Shown: piece by piece, positions 26,514-33,594 of the stretch
Layout of the letters: the number at the start of each line of letters is the position of its first letter
How positions within the stretch are numbered: the first letter of the stretch is position 1
Assembly: GCF_900114845.1 (NCBI RefSeq)
Contig: NZ_FOUK01000002.1
Location: 372,001 to 436,000, forward strand
From: Pimelobacter simplex
Lineage (GTDB): Bacteria; Actinomycetota; Actinomycetes; Propionibacteriales; Nocardioidaceae
DNA length: 64,000 bases
Reading direction: 5' to 3'
Notes under the pieces: model-generated
The model's database searches: none
Told to the model about the DNA's origin: nothing
Seen by the model: only the letters and a program-made list of their open reading frames with translations
Program-made: the position numbers and the translations under genes

Positions 26514-26558
26514 CGCAGAACCGCGTGCGGCAGGAGGTCGCAGACCGGCCGTTCTGCG
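26514..26558. promoter_or_regulatory. Inverted repeat between nucS and the DUF952 gene
   Basis: CGCAGAAC at 26514-26521 and GTTCTGCG at 26551-26558 form a perfect 8+8 inverted repeat separated by 29 bases, in the 62-base gap between the two genes. The right arm ends 13 bases before the DUF952 start. No T run follows, so it is either a weak terminator of nucS or a pair of operator half-sites. Confidence 0.35.
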
Positions 26559-26571
26559 AGGATGAGCGGCG

Positions 26572-27153
26572 ATGGCCACGATCTTCCACCTCGCCCTCGC
26601 CTCGGAGTGGGCGGCGGCGCAGCAGACCGGTGCGTACACGACCTCGACGCTCGGGCGCACGCTCGCGGACGAGGGCTTCATCCACGCCAGCCGGGCGGAC
26701 CAGTGGACGGGTGTCCGCGACCGGTTCTACGCGGACGTGACCGAGCCGCTGGTGCTGCTGCACATCGACACCGACCTGCTCGACGTCCCGGTGGTCGACG
26801 AGCCGCCGGCGCCGGGGATGACGGAGACGTTCCCGCACATCTACGGGCGGCTGCCGGTGTCGGCGGTGGTCAAGGCGATCCCGCTCTCCCCCGCGACGCC
26901 GACGAAGGCGACGCCGCCGGCACCCCAGGAGAGCTTCTCCCGCATCTACTTCCGCGAGATGTTCTTCAACCTCGCGATCGCCACCCTCGCGCTCGCCGCA
27001 AGCGTCCTCGGGCTGGCGCTGGGCCTGGCGATCGGGGGTGACCGGGCGCCGGGGATCGGCGGGCTGGTCGGGCTTGTGGCCGGGATCGTGGCGGCCGCGG
27101 TGCTCTACCGCCGCCGCCACGCCCGGACGACGCCGGAGCGCCCTCAGCCCTGA
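26572..27153 (+). CDS. DUF952 protein with C-terminal two-helix membrane anchor
   Basis: A 193-residue protein. Residues 1-108 form a DUF952 domain (IFHLALASEWAAAQQTGAYT, EGFIHASRADQ, FPHIYGRLPVSAVV), a fold related to ADP-ribosyltransferases and usually found alone. It is followed by a Pro/Thr linker and, from about 126, a membrane part with two hydrophobic helices (FFNLAIATLALAASVLGLAL; GGLVGLVAGIVAAAVLYRR) and a basic tail. The function of DUF952 is not established. Its last 10 bases overlap the convergent ferritin gene. Confidence 0.75.
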   Translation: MATIFHLALASEWAAAQQTGAYTTSTLGRTLADEGFIHASRADQWTGVRDRFYADVTEPLVLLHIDTDLLDVPVVDEPPAPGMTETFPHIYGRLPVSAVVKAIPLSPATPTKATPPAPQESFSRIYFREMFFNLAIATLALAASVLGLALGLAIGGDRAPGIGGLVGLVAGIVAAAVLYRRRHARTTPERPQP

Positions 27154-27671
27154 CCGGCCACCGGGGGCGCGGTGGGGTCGGTGTCGGCGCCGCCCTGCTC
27201 GCGCGCGACCCAGTCCTCGATGGCGTTGATGTCGTCCTTGCTGCGGGTGACGACGGCGAGCAGGTCGTTCATGGTGGCGACCTCCTCGACCTGCTCCTTG
27301 ATGAACCACTGCATGAACTGCTCGGAGGCGAAGTCGTTCTCCTCGCGGGCGGTGCGGAGCAGGGCGTTGATCTGCTCGGTGACCTTCTTCTCCTGCTCCA
27401 GGGCGAGCTGGACCGGGCCGCTGATGTCGGCGAAGGCGGAGACCGGGGCGTCGACGCCGGGGATCTCGACCGGGGCGTCGGTGTCGAGCAGGTACTGGAC
27501 CATCATCAGGGCGTGCTGGCGCTCCTCGAGCGCCTGACCGTAGAAGAACCCCGCGAGCTGCGGCATGGTCAGCCCGTCGTAGTACACCGCGCACGCGAGG
27601 TACTGGTTGTGGGCGGCGAACTCGTTGCCGATCTGGGCGTTGAGCAGGTCGGTGAAGCGCGGGGCAGCCAT
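27144..27671 (-). CDS. Ferritin (BfrB-like)
   Basis: A 175-residue four-helix-bundle ferritin that oxidises and stores iron. Ferroxidase ligands are recognisable: Glu17 (IGNEFAAHNQY), Glu50 and His53 (LEERQHA), with further acidic residues in the LALEQEKKV and FIKEQVEEV helices. The C-terminal tail after helix D is about 20 residues, as in actinobacterial BfrB. No haem-binding Met of bacterioferritin is apparent. No iron box is visible at its own start, although a candidate IdeR site lies at 33159. Confidence 0.94.
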   Translation of the reverse strand: MAAPRFTDLLNAQIGNEFAAHNQYLACAVYYDGLTMPQLAGFFYGQALEERQHALMMVQYLLDTDAPVEIPGVDAPVSAFADISGPVQLALEQEKKVTEQINALLRTAREENDFASEQFMQWFIKEQVEEVATMNDLLAVVTRSKDDINAIEDWVAREQGGADTDPTAPPVAGQG

Positions 27672-27681
27672 GGCGCCCAGC

Positions 27682-29394
27682 CTAGGGGATCCGTACCCGG
27701 ACGACGGCCAGCGGCAGCGGCGCGACGGCAGCATCGCCGGCGTACCTGACGGCGTAGCGCTGCCGACCTCGCGGCTGCTTGCGCAGCACGATCTCGGCGA
27801 CGCCGTTGCGCAGCGTCCAGGTGCCGCGGACCGCCGTACCGCCACGGCGGACCACGACGCTCCCGGTCGGGACGACGCCGGGTGCGGTGAGCGCGACTCG
27901 CAGCCGCACGGTCCGCTTGCGGACGGTCGCGGTGGCCCGTCCGGTCGCGACGGCGCGCAGCACGGGCGCCGTCGCTGCGGACTCGGCGGCGACGCCGTCC
28001 CACCCGGCTCGCACCCCCGTCTCGCGCACGACGACCCGGTGGCCGGCGTCCGCCGCCGTCAGGCGGTAGGACCTTCCCGTCGCTCCTGCGATCGGGAGGC
28101 CGTCGCGCAGCCACTGGCGGCTGCTGCCGGTGGCCGCCGGAGCGTAGGCGCCCGGCGTCGCGCTGAGGGTGGCGCCGACGCGCGCCGGGCCGGTGATCCG
28201 CGGTGCGGCCGACACGACGAGCCCACCGGTGACGGGCCCGCGGGCGGCCGTTTCCTGGCTGCGCGGGGTGTAGCCCGCGGCGGCGTAGGTCAGCCGGGCC
28301 CGCAGGGTGGCTCCGACGTCGTCGGGTCCGGCGCGGTAGGTCGCGTCGTGCCCGACGACGGTGTCGCCGCGCAGCCAGGTGTAGGTGACCGCGTCCGGTC
28401 GCGGGTCGATCGTCGGGAGGCGAACCGACAGGGTCGCGCCGAGCCGGGTCTCCCCCACGACCTCCGGCACGCCGCTCACCAGCAGCTCCCCGGTCACGAC
28501 GACGGGCGTGGCCGTGGAGGCCTGGGCGGTGTCGTCCCAGCCCGCCTTGTGCCCGGTCGCGACGACCCGGAGCCGGGCGCCGGCGTCCGCGGGCCGCAGC
28601 ACGTAGGACGCGCCGCTGCCGACGGGGACGCCGTCGCGCTCCCACCGGTAGCCGACCGTGTCGGGTTGCGGCGTGAACTGGCCGCCGGTCGCGACGAGCT
28701 GGAAGCCGACCTTGGCGGTGCCGCTGATCGTCGGCGGCGCGACGGCGGTCAACGGCCCGTTCACCACGGTGTAGCGGAAGACCCGCTGCGTGGTGTTGCC
28801 GACGATGTCGGTTGCCTGGACCACGACCTGGTGCGGTCCCGCGGTCGACGTCGGCAGCACGCCGCCCGACGGGATCGAGCCGGTGCACGAGGCGACGATG
28901 GTCCGCACGTCGTGGCAGCCGTACGAGAAGGTGTAGCCGAACCCGACGTTGACCGACGCGCCCTCGGGCACCACGGTCGCGAAGGTGATCTCCGGCGCGG
29001 TGCGGTCGATGCTGACCGGCAGCTCCCGGGTGGCGCTGTTGCCCTCGTTGTCGGTGGCCACCACGGTGATCGTGGTGAGTCCCTCCTGGGTGACCGTCAC
29101 CGTCGCGGGCACGCCCGTCGACGATCCGCTGCCGGTCTGCGCGCCGGTCAAGGTCCAGTCCCAGCCGGCCACGCCGGAGCCGCCGACGTTGTCCTCGACC
29201 GAGATCCGGACCGGCACGTTGCCGCCGTACCAGCTCCCCCAGGGTGAGACCGGCGCGGCGAAGGCGATCGTGGGCGGCTTGACGTCCGGGCCGGGGTCGC
29301 CGCCGGAGGCCGAGACCGGTCCGGTGGCCGCGCCGGTCCCGACGAGCGTGGCGGCGAGGGCGAGCGTGCCGAGCACGCGCGCGCGGGCCCTCAC
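27682..29394 (-). CDS. Secreted multi-Ig-like repeat protein
   Basis: A 570-residue exported protein. The signal peptide is VRARARVLGTLALAATLVGTG with cleavage near VSA-SGG. The mature part is a chain of beta-sandwich repeats: two Ig-like repeats (PPTIAFAAPVSPWG..., APEITFATVVP...), then three repeats of the streptococcal-type pattern PxISGTAKVGxxLxAxxGxxxPxPxxxxYxWxRDG, and a C-terminal Big3-type domain (TATVRKRTVRLRVALTAPG...RYAVRYAGDAAV). No catalytic domain, LPXTG or membrane anchor is seen. It probably serves adhesion or cell-surface binding. Its GTG start overlaps the upstream membrane gene stop (GTGA). Confidence 0.78.
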   Translation of the reverse strand: MRARARVLGTLALAATLVGTGAATGPVSASGGDPGPDVKPPTIAFAAPVSPWGSWYGGNVPVRISVEDNVGGSGVAGWDWTLTGAQTGSGSSTGVPATVTVTQEGLTTITVVATDNEGNSATRELPVSIDRTAPEITFATVVPEGASVNVGFGYTFSYGCHDVRTIVASCTGSIPSGGVLPTSTAGPHQVVVQATDIVGNTTQRVFRYTVVNGPLTAVAPPTISGTAKVGFQLVATGGQFTPQPDTVGYRWERDGVPVGSGASYVLRPADAGARLRVVATGHKAGWDDTAQASTATPVVVTGELLVSGVPEVVGETRLGATLSVRLPTIDPRPDAVTYTWLRGDTVVGHDATYRAGPDDVGATLRARLTYAAAGYTPRSQETAARGPVTGGLVVSAAPRITGPARVGATLSATPGAYAPAATGSSRQWLRDGLPIAGATGRSYRLTAADAGHRVVVRETGVRAGWDGVAAESAATAPVLRAVATGRATATVRKRTVRLRVALTAPGVVPTGSVVVRRGGTAVRGTWTLRNGVAEIVLRKQPRGRQRYAVRYAGDAAVAPLPLAVVRVRIP

Positions 29395-30095
29395 CGGGCC
29401 ACCCGCTCGATGCCCGCGTGGCGCCCGAAGGTGAGCCAGGGGCCGAGGACGACGAGCAGCAGCGAGCCGATCGCCGGCAGTCCCGGGATGCCCGTCACGA
29501 GCGCTCCGGCCAGGAAGACGCCGGCCACCACCCCCACGGTGGTGCCCAGCACCCGGCTGACGAGCGCCTCGCGCCAGGCCATCCAGGCCAGCGCCACGCA
29601 GGCGATCGTGACCCCCAGCCAGGCCACGAACGGCGAGAAGTCGGTGAGCATGAAGTAGACGAAGGTCCCCCGTTCGTCGAACGTCGCGCGCTCCGGGCCT
29701 GCCTCGAGGTAGCGGCTCAGCGCCCCCTTCCAGCCGTAGGCGAGGGACAGCCCGGCCGCCGAGGCGACGAGGCCGGCCTGGACGATCGAGGCGCCGACCG
29801 AGCCCGGGAAGCGCTGCTCGACGTTGCGCCGCCACAGCCCGGCCAGCACCACGAGCGCCGCGACCGCGAGGTAGCCGCACACGAGCGCGAGGTGGAAGGC
29901 ACCGGTCGGCAGGGCGTCGACCAGCTCCGGGGTGACCGGGTCGCCCTTGTCGACGTCGGGGGCCGCGCCGATCACGGCGCTGCCGAGGAAGCCGAGTGTC
30001 CCGGCGACGGTGGCCCACATCGGCCACCACCCGCGCCGGGTCGGTCGTGCGGTGGGCGGGCTGCTCGCCCCGTGCTCCTGGGGACGTGTGGTCAT
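29391..30095 (-). CDS. Multi-pass membrane protein of unknown function
   Basis: A 234-residue protein with a disordered N terminus (about 25 residues) and six hydrophobic helices, for example WWPMWATVAGTLGFLGSAVIG, FHLALVCGYLAVAALVVLAGL and LGTTVGVVAGVFLAGALVTGI. A polar extracytoplasmic segment GWKGALSRYLEAGPERATFDERG sits between helices 3 and 4. I do not recognise the family. The ATG 30095 has AAGGA 9-13 bases upstream. It is coupled to the Ig-like protein by a 4-base overlap, so the two likely act together. A 22-base block just upstream is shared with the promoter region of the adjacent two-component operon. Confidence 0.65.
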   Translation of the reverse strand: MTTRPQEHGASSPPTARPTRRGWWPMWATVAGTLGFLGSAVIGAAPDVDKGDPVTPELVDALPTGAFHLALVCGYLAVAALVVLAGLWRRNVEQRFPGSVGASIVQAGLVASAAGLSLAYGWKGALSRYLEAGPERATFDERGTFVYFMLTDFSPFVAWLGVTIACVALAWMAWREALVSRVLGTTVGVVAGVFLAGALVTGIPGLPAIGSLLLVVLGPWLTFGRHAGIERVAR

Positions 30096-30129
30096 GGTGG
30101 TCGTCCTTCTGCTGCGCGGCGTCGGCCGC

Positions 30130-30149
30130 CCGGTCGCGCTCGCGACCGG
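30130..30149. repeat. Hairpin between the two-component operon and the membrane protein gene
   Basis: CCGGTCGCG-CT-CGCGACCGG is a perfect 9+9 palindrome in the gap 30096-30200, with flanking bases extending the pairing with one bulge. No T run follows on either strand. It may attenuate readthrough from the response regulator gene into the membrane-Ig operon. Confidence 0.4.
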
Positions 30150-30178
30150 CGGCACCGACGCTTCCCATCCCGGCAGGG

Positions 30179-30200
30179 GCCCGGACAGGGACGACGGTCC
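30179..30200. promoter_or_regulatory. Candidate response-regulator site upstream of the membrane-Ig operon
   Basis: GCCCGGACAGGGACG, three variable bases, then GTCC. It matches 32894-32915 upstream of the histidine kinase gene at 19 of 22 positions with identical spacing. The right half contains the inverted repeat GGAC-N4-GTCC. It lies 84-105 bases before the start at 30095. Recognition by the neighbouring LuxR-type regulator is inferred from location only. Confidence 0.5.
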
Positions 30201-30872
30201 TCAGCTGCCGGGATCCGGCGAGCCCATGCCCGCCTCCCGGGCCCGGACGATGAGCGCGCTGCGGTCGGAGGCGTGCAGCTTGGCGAGGATGCCCGAGACG
30301 TAGTTGCGGATCGTCTTGTTGCTCAGCACCAGCCGGCGCGCGATCGTCGCGTTGTCGTAGCCGCGCGCGACCAGGTCGAGCACCTCGCTCTCGCGGTCGG
30401 TGAGCTCGGGGAAGACCGCGGCCGCGCTGCGCGTCGGGGTGCCGCGCACCAGCGCGATGGCCCGGCTCGCGACGTCGGCGCCGAAGAGGACCTCCCCACG
30501 GGCCACGGCGCGGACCGCCCGCTCGACGTCCTCGTGGTCGGCGCCCTTGAGCACGTAGCCGCGGGCACCGGCCCGGATCGAGGCGAACAGCGAGTCGTCG
30601 TCGCCGAGCATCGTGACGACGAGGACGGCGACCCCCGGCTGGGCGGCGGTGATCGCGCGCGTCGCCTCGACCCCGGAGCCGGCCCCGAGGTCGAGGTCCA
30701 TCACGACGACGTCCGGGAGCTCCCGGGCCACCACCGCGACCGCCTCCTCCTCCGAGCTCGCCCGGCCGACGACGGTGAGCCCGCCCAGGGACTCCAGCGC
30801 CGCGGCCAGGCCGAGCTGGAAGATCGGGTGGTCGTCGACGATGACGATCCTGATGTCACGGACGTCAGTCAC
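30201..30872 (-). CDS. NarL/LuxR-type response regulator
   Basis: A 223-residue two-component regulator. Receiver domain (residues 8-125): acidic pair Asp13-Asp14 in VIVDDHPIF, phospho-acceptor Asp59 in VVMDLDL, and the conserved Lys in GYVLKGA. The C-terminal LuxR helix-turn-helix (about 155-215) reads LTDRESEVLDLVARGYDNATIARRL, then VLSNKTIRNYVSGILAKL. The GTG start overlaps the kinase stop (GTGA), confirming the pair. Its likely targets are its own operon and the adjacent membrane-Ig operon, which share a 22-base block. Confidence 0.95.
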   Translation of the reverse strand: MTDVRDIRIVIVDDHPIFQLGLAAALESLGGLTVVGRASSEEEAVAVVARELPDVVVMDLDLGAGSGVEATRAITAAQPGVAVLVVTMLGDDDSLFASIRAGARGYVLKGADHEDVERAVRAVARGEVLFGADVASRAIALVRGTPTRSAAAVFPELTDRESEVLDLVARGYDNATIARRLVLSNKTIRNYVSGILAKLHASDRSALIVRAREAGMGSPDPGS

Positions 30873-32866
30873 GGGATCCTCACCTCGATGGTCGTGCCGG
30901 GGCCGTCTCCGGCGAGGGCGAGCACGCCGCCCAGCTCCTCGGCCCGCTCCCGCATCGACGCGAACCCGACGCCGGGGCGCGCCGCCGGGTCGAGCCCGGC
31001 GCCGTCGTCGCTGACCCGGACGAGGGTCGGCACGGCACCGCCGCGGACCTCGACCAGGCAGCGGGTCGCGCCGGCATGCCGTCGTACGTTGAGCAGTGCC
31101 TCGGAGACGATGAGGTAGACCGCGACCTGGGTCCGGGGCGCGAGCCGCTCGACGTCGCGCAGGTCGGTGGCGATGGTGAGTCCGTGCCCGCCGATCCGCT
31201 CGACGAGGGTGGCGACGGCGCCCGCCAGGTCGCCGTCGTCCAGGGCGGGCGGGAGCAGGGCCCGGGCCAGGGTCCTCATGTCCTCGGTCCGGCGGACCAG
31301 CTCGGTGCGCAACCTGCCGATCAGGGCGGATCGGTCGGCACGCTGGTCGTCGCCCATCTGCTCGACCGCGGTCAGCCCCAGGCCGACCCCGGCCAGGCTC
31401 GGCCCGAGGCTGTCGTGCAGCTCGCGGCGCAGCAGCCGGCGCTCCTCGTGGCGGACCTCGACCAGGCGGGAGCGGGCCCGGTCGAGCGCCGCGTTGACCT
31501 GGGCCACCTCGAGGGTGATCGCCACCAGGCCGGTCAGCCCCTCGGCCAGCCGTCGGGTGCGCTCGTCGAGCCGGGTCCCCGGGCGCGGGCCGATCCGCAG
31601 CTCGCCGCGGCGCCGCTCGCCGACCAGCAGGGGCAGCACCAGCAGGTCGTCGGCCGGCGCGCCGACGCGGGCGTCCAGCCCCTCGGCCGGCGGGTCGGAG
31701 ACGATCGCGACGTGCCCGAGGCGCAGGCTCTCCGCCAGTGCCGAGGCCAGTGCGCGCAGGCTCTCGGCCGGCGTCCGGGGCACCGCCGCGTCCGCCGCGA
31801 ACGTGCCCAGGACCGCAGCCGGGTCGGGCGCCTGCCCGTAGACGAGCCGGTCGACCTCGCGCTGCACCCAGCGCCGGACCGGCTGGACGGCGAGCGCCAG
31901 CAGGGCCACCGAGAGGTAGCCGCCGAAGCGGTCGTCCGACGGCATCAGCCGGCCCCACAGCCACACGACCGCGCTGTAGGCGACCACGACCAGGGCGGTC
32001 AGCACCGCCCAGACGGTGGCCCGCGAGACGGCGACGTCGAGTCCCCCCATCCGCCCCCGGAGGACGACGGTCAGCGCGGCGACCGGGATCATCAGCTGGG
32101 AGCCGAGGAACAGGAAGAGGGCCGCCTCGAGCACGTCGGTGAAGCCGACGGCGTCGACCGGGGTGAGCCGCAGCCCCAGGAAGGCGACCGTGAGCAGGCC
32201 CAGGCCCGCCGCGACCCACGCCGACGCCGTCCGGTCGGCGCGCTCGCCGGCGAGCGCGCGCCGCACCAGCGACGCCAGTGCGGCGCCCGCCAGCAGCACG
32301 GTGACCACCAGCAGCACCCGGCCGGCGCCGGTGAGCAGGCGGTCGGTCGCGGCACTGACGGCCCAGGGATGGGGCGGCGCGTCCGGCTGCTGGTGCAGGA
32401 GCCGGATGAGCGTCGTCCCCGTCGCGACGAGCACGCCCGCGGCGATCGGCAGCGCCGGCGCCCGCCCGGAGGCGCGCAGCACCCACGGCAGCACCAGCGC
32501 GGAGGCGTACGCACCCGGCACCCATACCCAGTACGGCGCGTGCGCCAGCGCCGCGTGCACGGAGGGCGAGCCGACGCCCGCCAGCGCCAGCTGACCGGTC
32601 ACCAGGGCGAGGGTGAAGCCGAGCGCGACGAGCCCGAAGATCCAGCCGACGACGTGCCGGCGCCGGCCGAGCACGAGCGCCGCGACGACGCCGTTGACGA
32701 GGGCGACGATCCCTTCGAGGACGTAGACCAGGTCGTCGATGGCGAACGGCTCGCCCCGCCCGACGGGACGCAGCACCAGGCCGACGAGCGAGCCCAGGAT
32801 CGCCGCCCAGGACAGCACCAGACCTGCCGTCGCCACCGGACCCCCCAGGCGACGGCGCGGTCTCAT
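30869..32866 (-). CDS. Membrane sensor histidine kinase (HisKA_3 type)
   Basis: A 665-residue kinase. Residues 10-300 contain about nine membrane helices; a GAF-like segment follows (about 345-455); the dimerisation helix carries the phospho-acceptor His484 in RRELHDSLGPSLAG; the HATPase domain has the N box SEALLNVRRHAGATR and the G box DDGAGLDPAARPGVGFASMRER. This is the NarX/DesK-like family that pairs with LuxR-type regulators. The large membrane portion suggests sensing within the membrane or of small ligands; the signal is unknown. It overlaps the regulator gene by 4 bases. Confidence 0.94.
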   Translation of the reverse strand: MRPRRRLGGPVATAGLVLSWAAILGSLVGLVLRPVGRGEPFAIDDLVYVLEGIVALVNGVVAALVLGRRRHVVGWIFGLVALGFTLALVTGQLALAGVGSPSVHAALAHAPYWVWVPGAYASALVLPWVLRASGRAPALPIAAGVLVATGTTLIRLLHQQPDAPPHPWAVSAATDRLLTGAGRVLLVVTVLLAGAALASLVRRALAGERADRTASAWVAAGLGLLTVAFLGLRLTPVDAVGFTDVLEAALFLFLGSQLMIPVAALTVVLRGRMGGLDVAVSRATVWAVLTALVVVAYSAVVWLWGRLMPSDDRFGGYLSVALLALAVQPVRRWVQREVDRLVYGQAPDPAAVLGTFAADAAVPRTPAESLRALASALAESLRLGHVAIVSDPPAEGLDARVGAPADDLLVLPLLVGERRRGELRIGPRPGTRLDERTRRLAEGLTGLVAITLEVAQVNAALDRARSRLVEVRHEERRLLRRELHDSLGPSLAGVGLGLTAVEQMGDDQRADRSALIGRLRTELVRRTEDMRTLARALLPPALDDGDLAGAVATLVERIGGHGLTIATDLRDVERLAPRTQVAVYLIVSEALLNVRRHAGATRCLVEVRGGAVPTLVRVSDDGAGLDPAARPGVGFASMRERAEELGGVLALAGDGPGTTIEVRIP

Positions 32867-32893
32867 GCGCCGAGTATGGAGCAGCGAGCGGCT

Positions 32894-32915
32894 GCCCGGA
32901 CAGGGACGCGAGTCC
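32894..32915. promoter_or_regulatory. Candidate response-regulator site upstream of the histidine kinase gene
   Basis: GCCCGGACAGGGACG-CGA-GTCC, second copy of the block at 30179-30200, located 28-49 bases before the kinase start at 32866. It includes GGGAC-N4-GTCCC, a small palindrome. A position at the promoter would suit autoregulation. Confidence 0.5.
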
Positions 32916-32932
32916 CGGGTCGCCGGGCCGGC

Positions 32933-33139
32933 TCAGGCGGCCTTCTGCAGGCCCTTCTTGGTGACCTTCTTGCCGTCGGCGCGGACGAGCACGCGCTTCT
33001 TGACGGTGTAGCCCTCGGGGAGGGTGCCCTCCTTGAGCATGCGCAGGGGGCAGCGACCGCAGCGCGACTTCGACACGCAGCACTTCGTCTTGGGGAGCTT
33101 GCGCACCTTCCCCTTCGACTTCTTCTTGTCCTTGCCCAC
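32933..33139 (-). CDS. Small basic four-cysteine protein
   Basis: A 68-residue protein, GKDKKKSKGKVRKLPKTK followed by CCVSKSRCGRCP and a Lys-rich tail (TVKKRVLVRADGKKVTKKG). Four Cys within 12 residues (CC-x5-C-x2-C) suggest a zinc or iron-sulfur site; the strong positive charge suggests nucleic-acid or ribosome contact. It has no name that I can assign, though similar small proteins occur in actinobacteria. GTG 33139 was chosen; upstream codons are non-basic and cross a candidate IdeR box. It is divergent from the ArsC-like gene. Confidence 0.65.
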   Translation of the reverse strand: MGKDKKKSKGKVRKLPKTKCCVSKSRCGRCPLRMLKEGTLPEGYTVKKRVLVRADGKKVTKKGLQKAA

Positions 33140-33158
33140 GAGGACGAGGGTAGGCGAC

Positions 33159-33177
33159 TGAGGGTAGGCAGACCTAA
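33159..33177. promoter_or_regulatory. Candidate IdeR/DtxR iron box
   Basis: TGAGGGTAGGCAGACCTAA matches the 19-base IdeR consensus TTAGGTTAGGCTAACCTAA at 15 positions. It lies 20 bases upstream of the small Cys-rich gene (33139) and 37 upstream of the ArsC-like gene (33214), between divergent starts, where iron-dependent repression of either gene would be possible. Confidence 0.45.
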
Positions 33178-33213
33178 TCAAGGTGAGGCGCGTCACATCG
33201 GTAGGGTCCGGGC

Positions 33214-33573
33214 GTGATCGAGATCTGGCTCAACCCCGCCTGCTCCAAGTGCCGCACCGCCCAGAGCGAGCTCGACGCCGCCGGTGTCGACTACACGGTC
33301 CGGCGCTACCTCGACGAGCCGCCGACGGTCGCCGAGCTCGAGGACGTCCTCGGCCGGCTCGGCCTCGAGCCGTGGGACATCGCCCGCACCGCCGACGCGC
33401 GCAAGCTCGGCGTCACCCTGCCCACGAAGGACGCCGGCGAGCGCGGCGCGTGGCTGGCGCTGATGGCGGCGCACCCGAAGCTCATCCAGCGGCCGATCCT
33501 GACGGCGTCCGACGGGACGACGGTCGTCGGCCGCGACCCCGCCTCTCTCGCGCAGGTGATCGCGGCCGACTGA
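33214..33573 (+). CDS. ArsC/Spx-family thioredoxin-fold protein
   Basis: A 119-residue protein of the arsenate reductase-like (ArsC/YffB/Spx) family: IEIWLNPACSKCRTAQSELDAAGVDY at the N terminus with a CSKC redox pair at residues 10-13, the DEPPTVAELEDVLGRLG helix and the RPILTASDGTTVVGR strand. It could reduce arsenate with a small thiol or act as a general disulfide reductase. No other ars gene is nearby, so arsenic detoxification is not supported by context. It starts at GTG 33214. Confidence 0.85.
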   Translation: MIEIWLNPACSKCRTAQSELDAAGVDYTVRRYLDEPPTVAELEDVLGRLGLEPWDIARTADARKLGVTLPTKDAGERGAWLALMAAHPKLIQRPILTASDGTTVVGRDPASLAQVIAAD

Positions 33574-33594
33574 GCGTCGTACGACGGGCCGGGC

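Noticed and set aside
33575..33586. 12-bp palindrome CGTCGTACGACG between the convergent ArsC-like and ecm genes
   Set aside because: Short, without T run or second copy at a promoter; built from the frequent GTCGTAC word. Not called as a terminator or operator.
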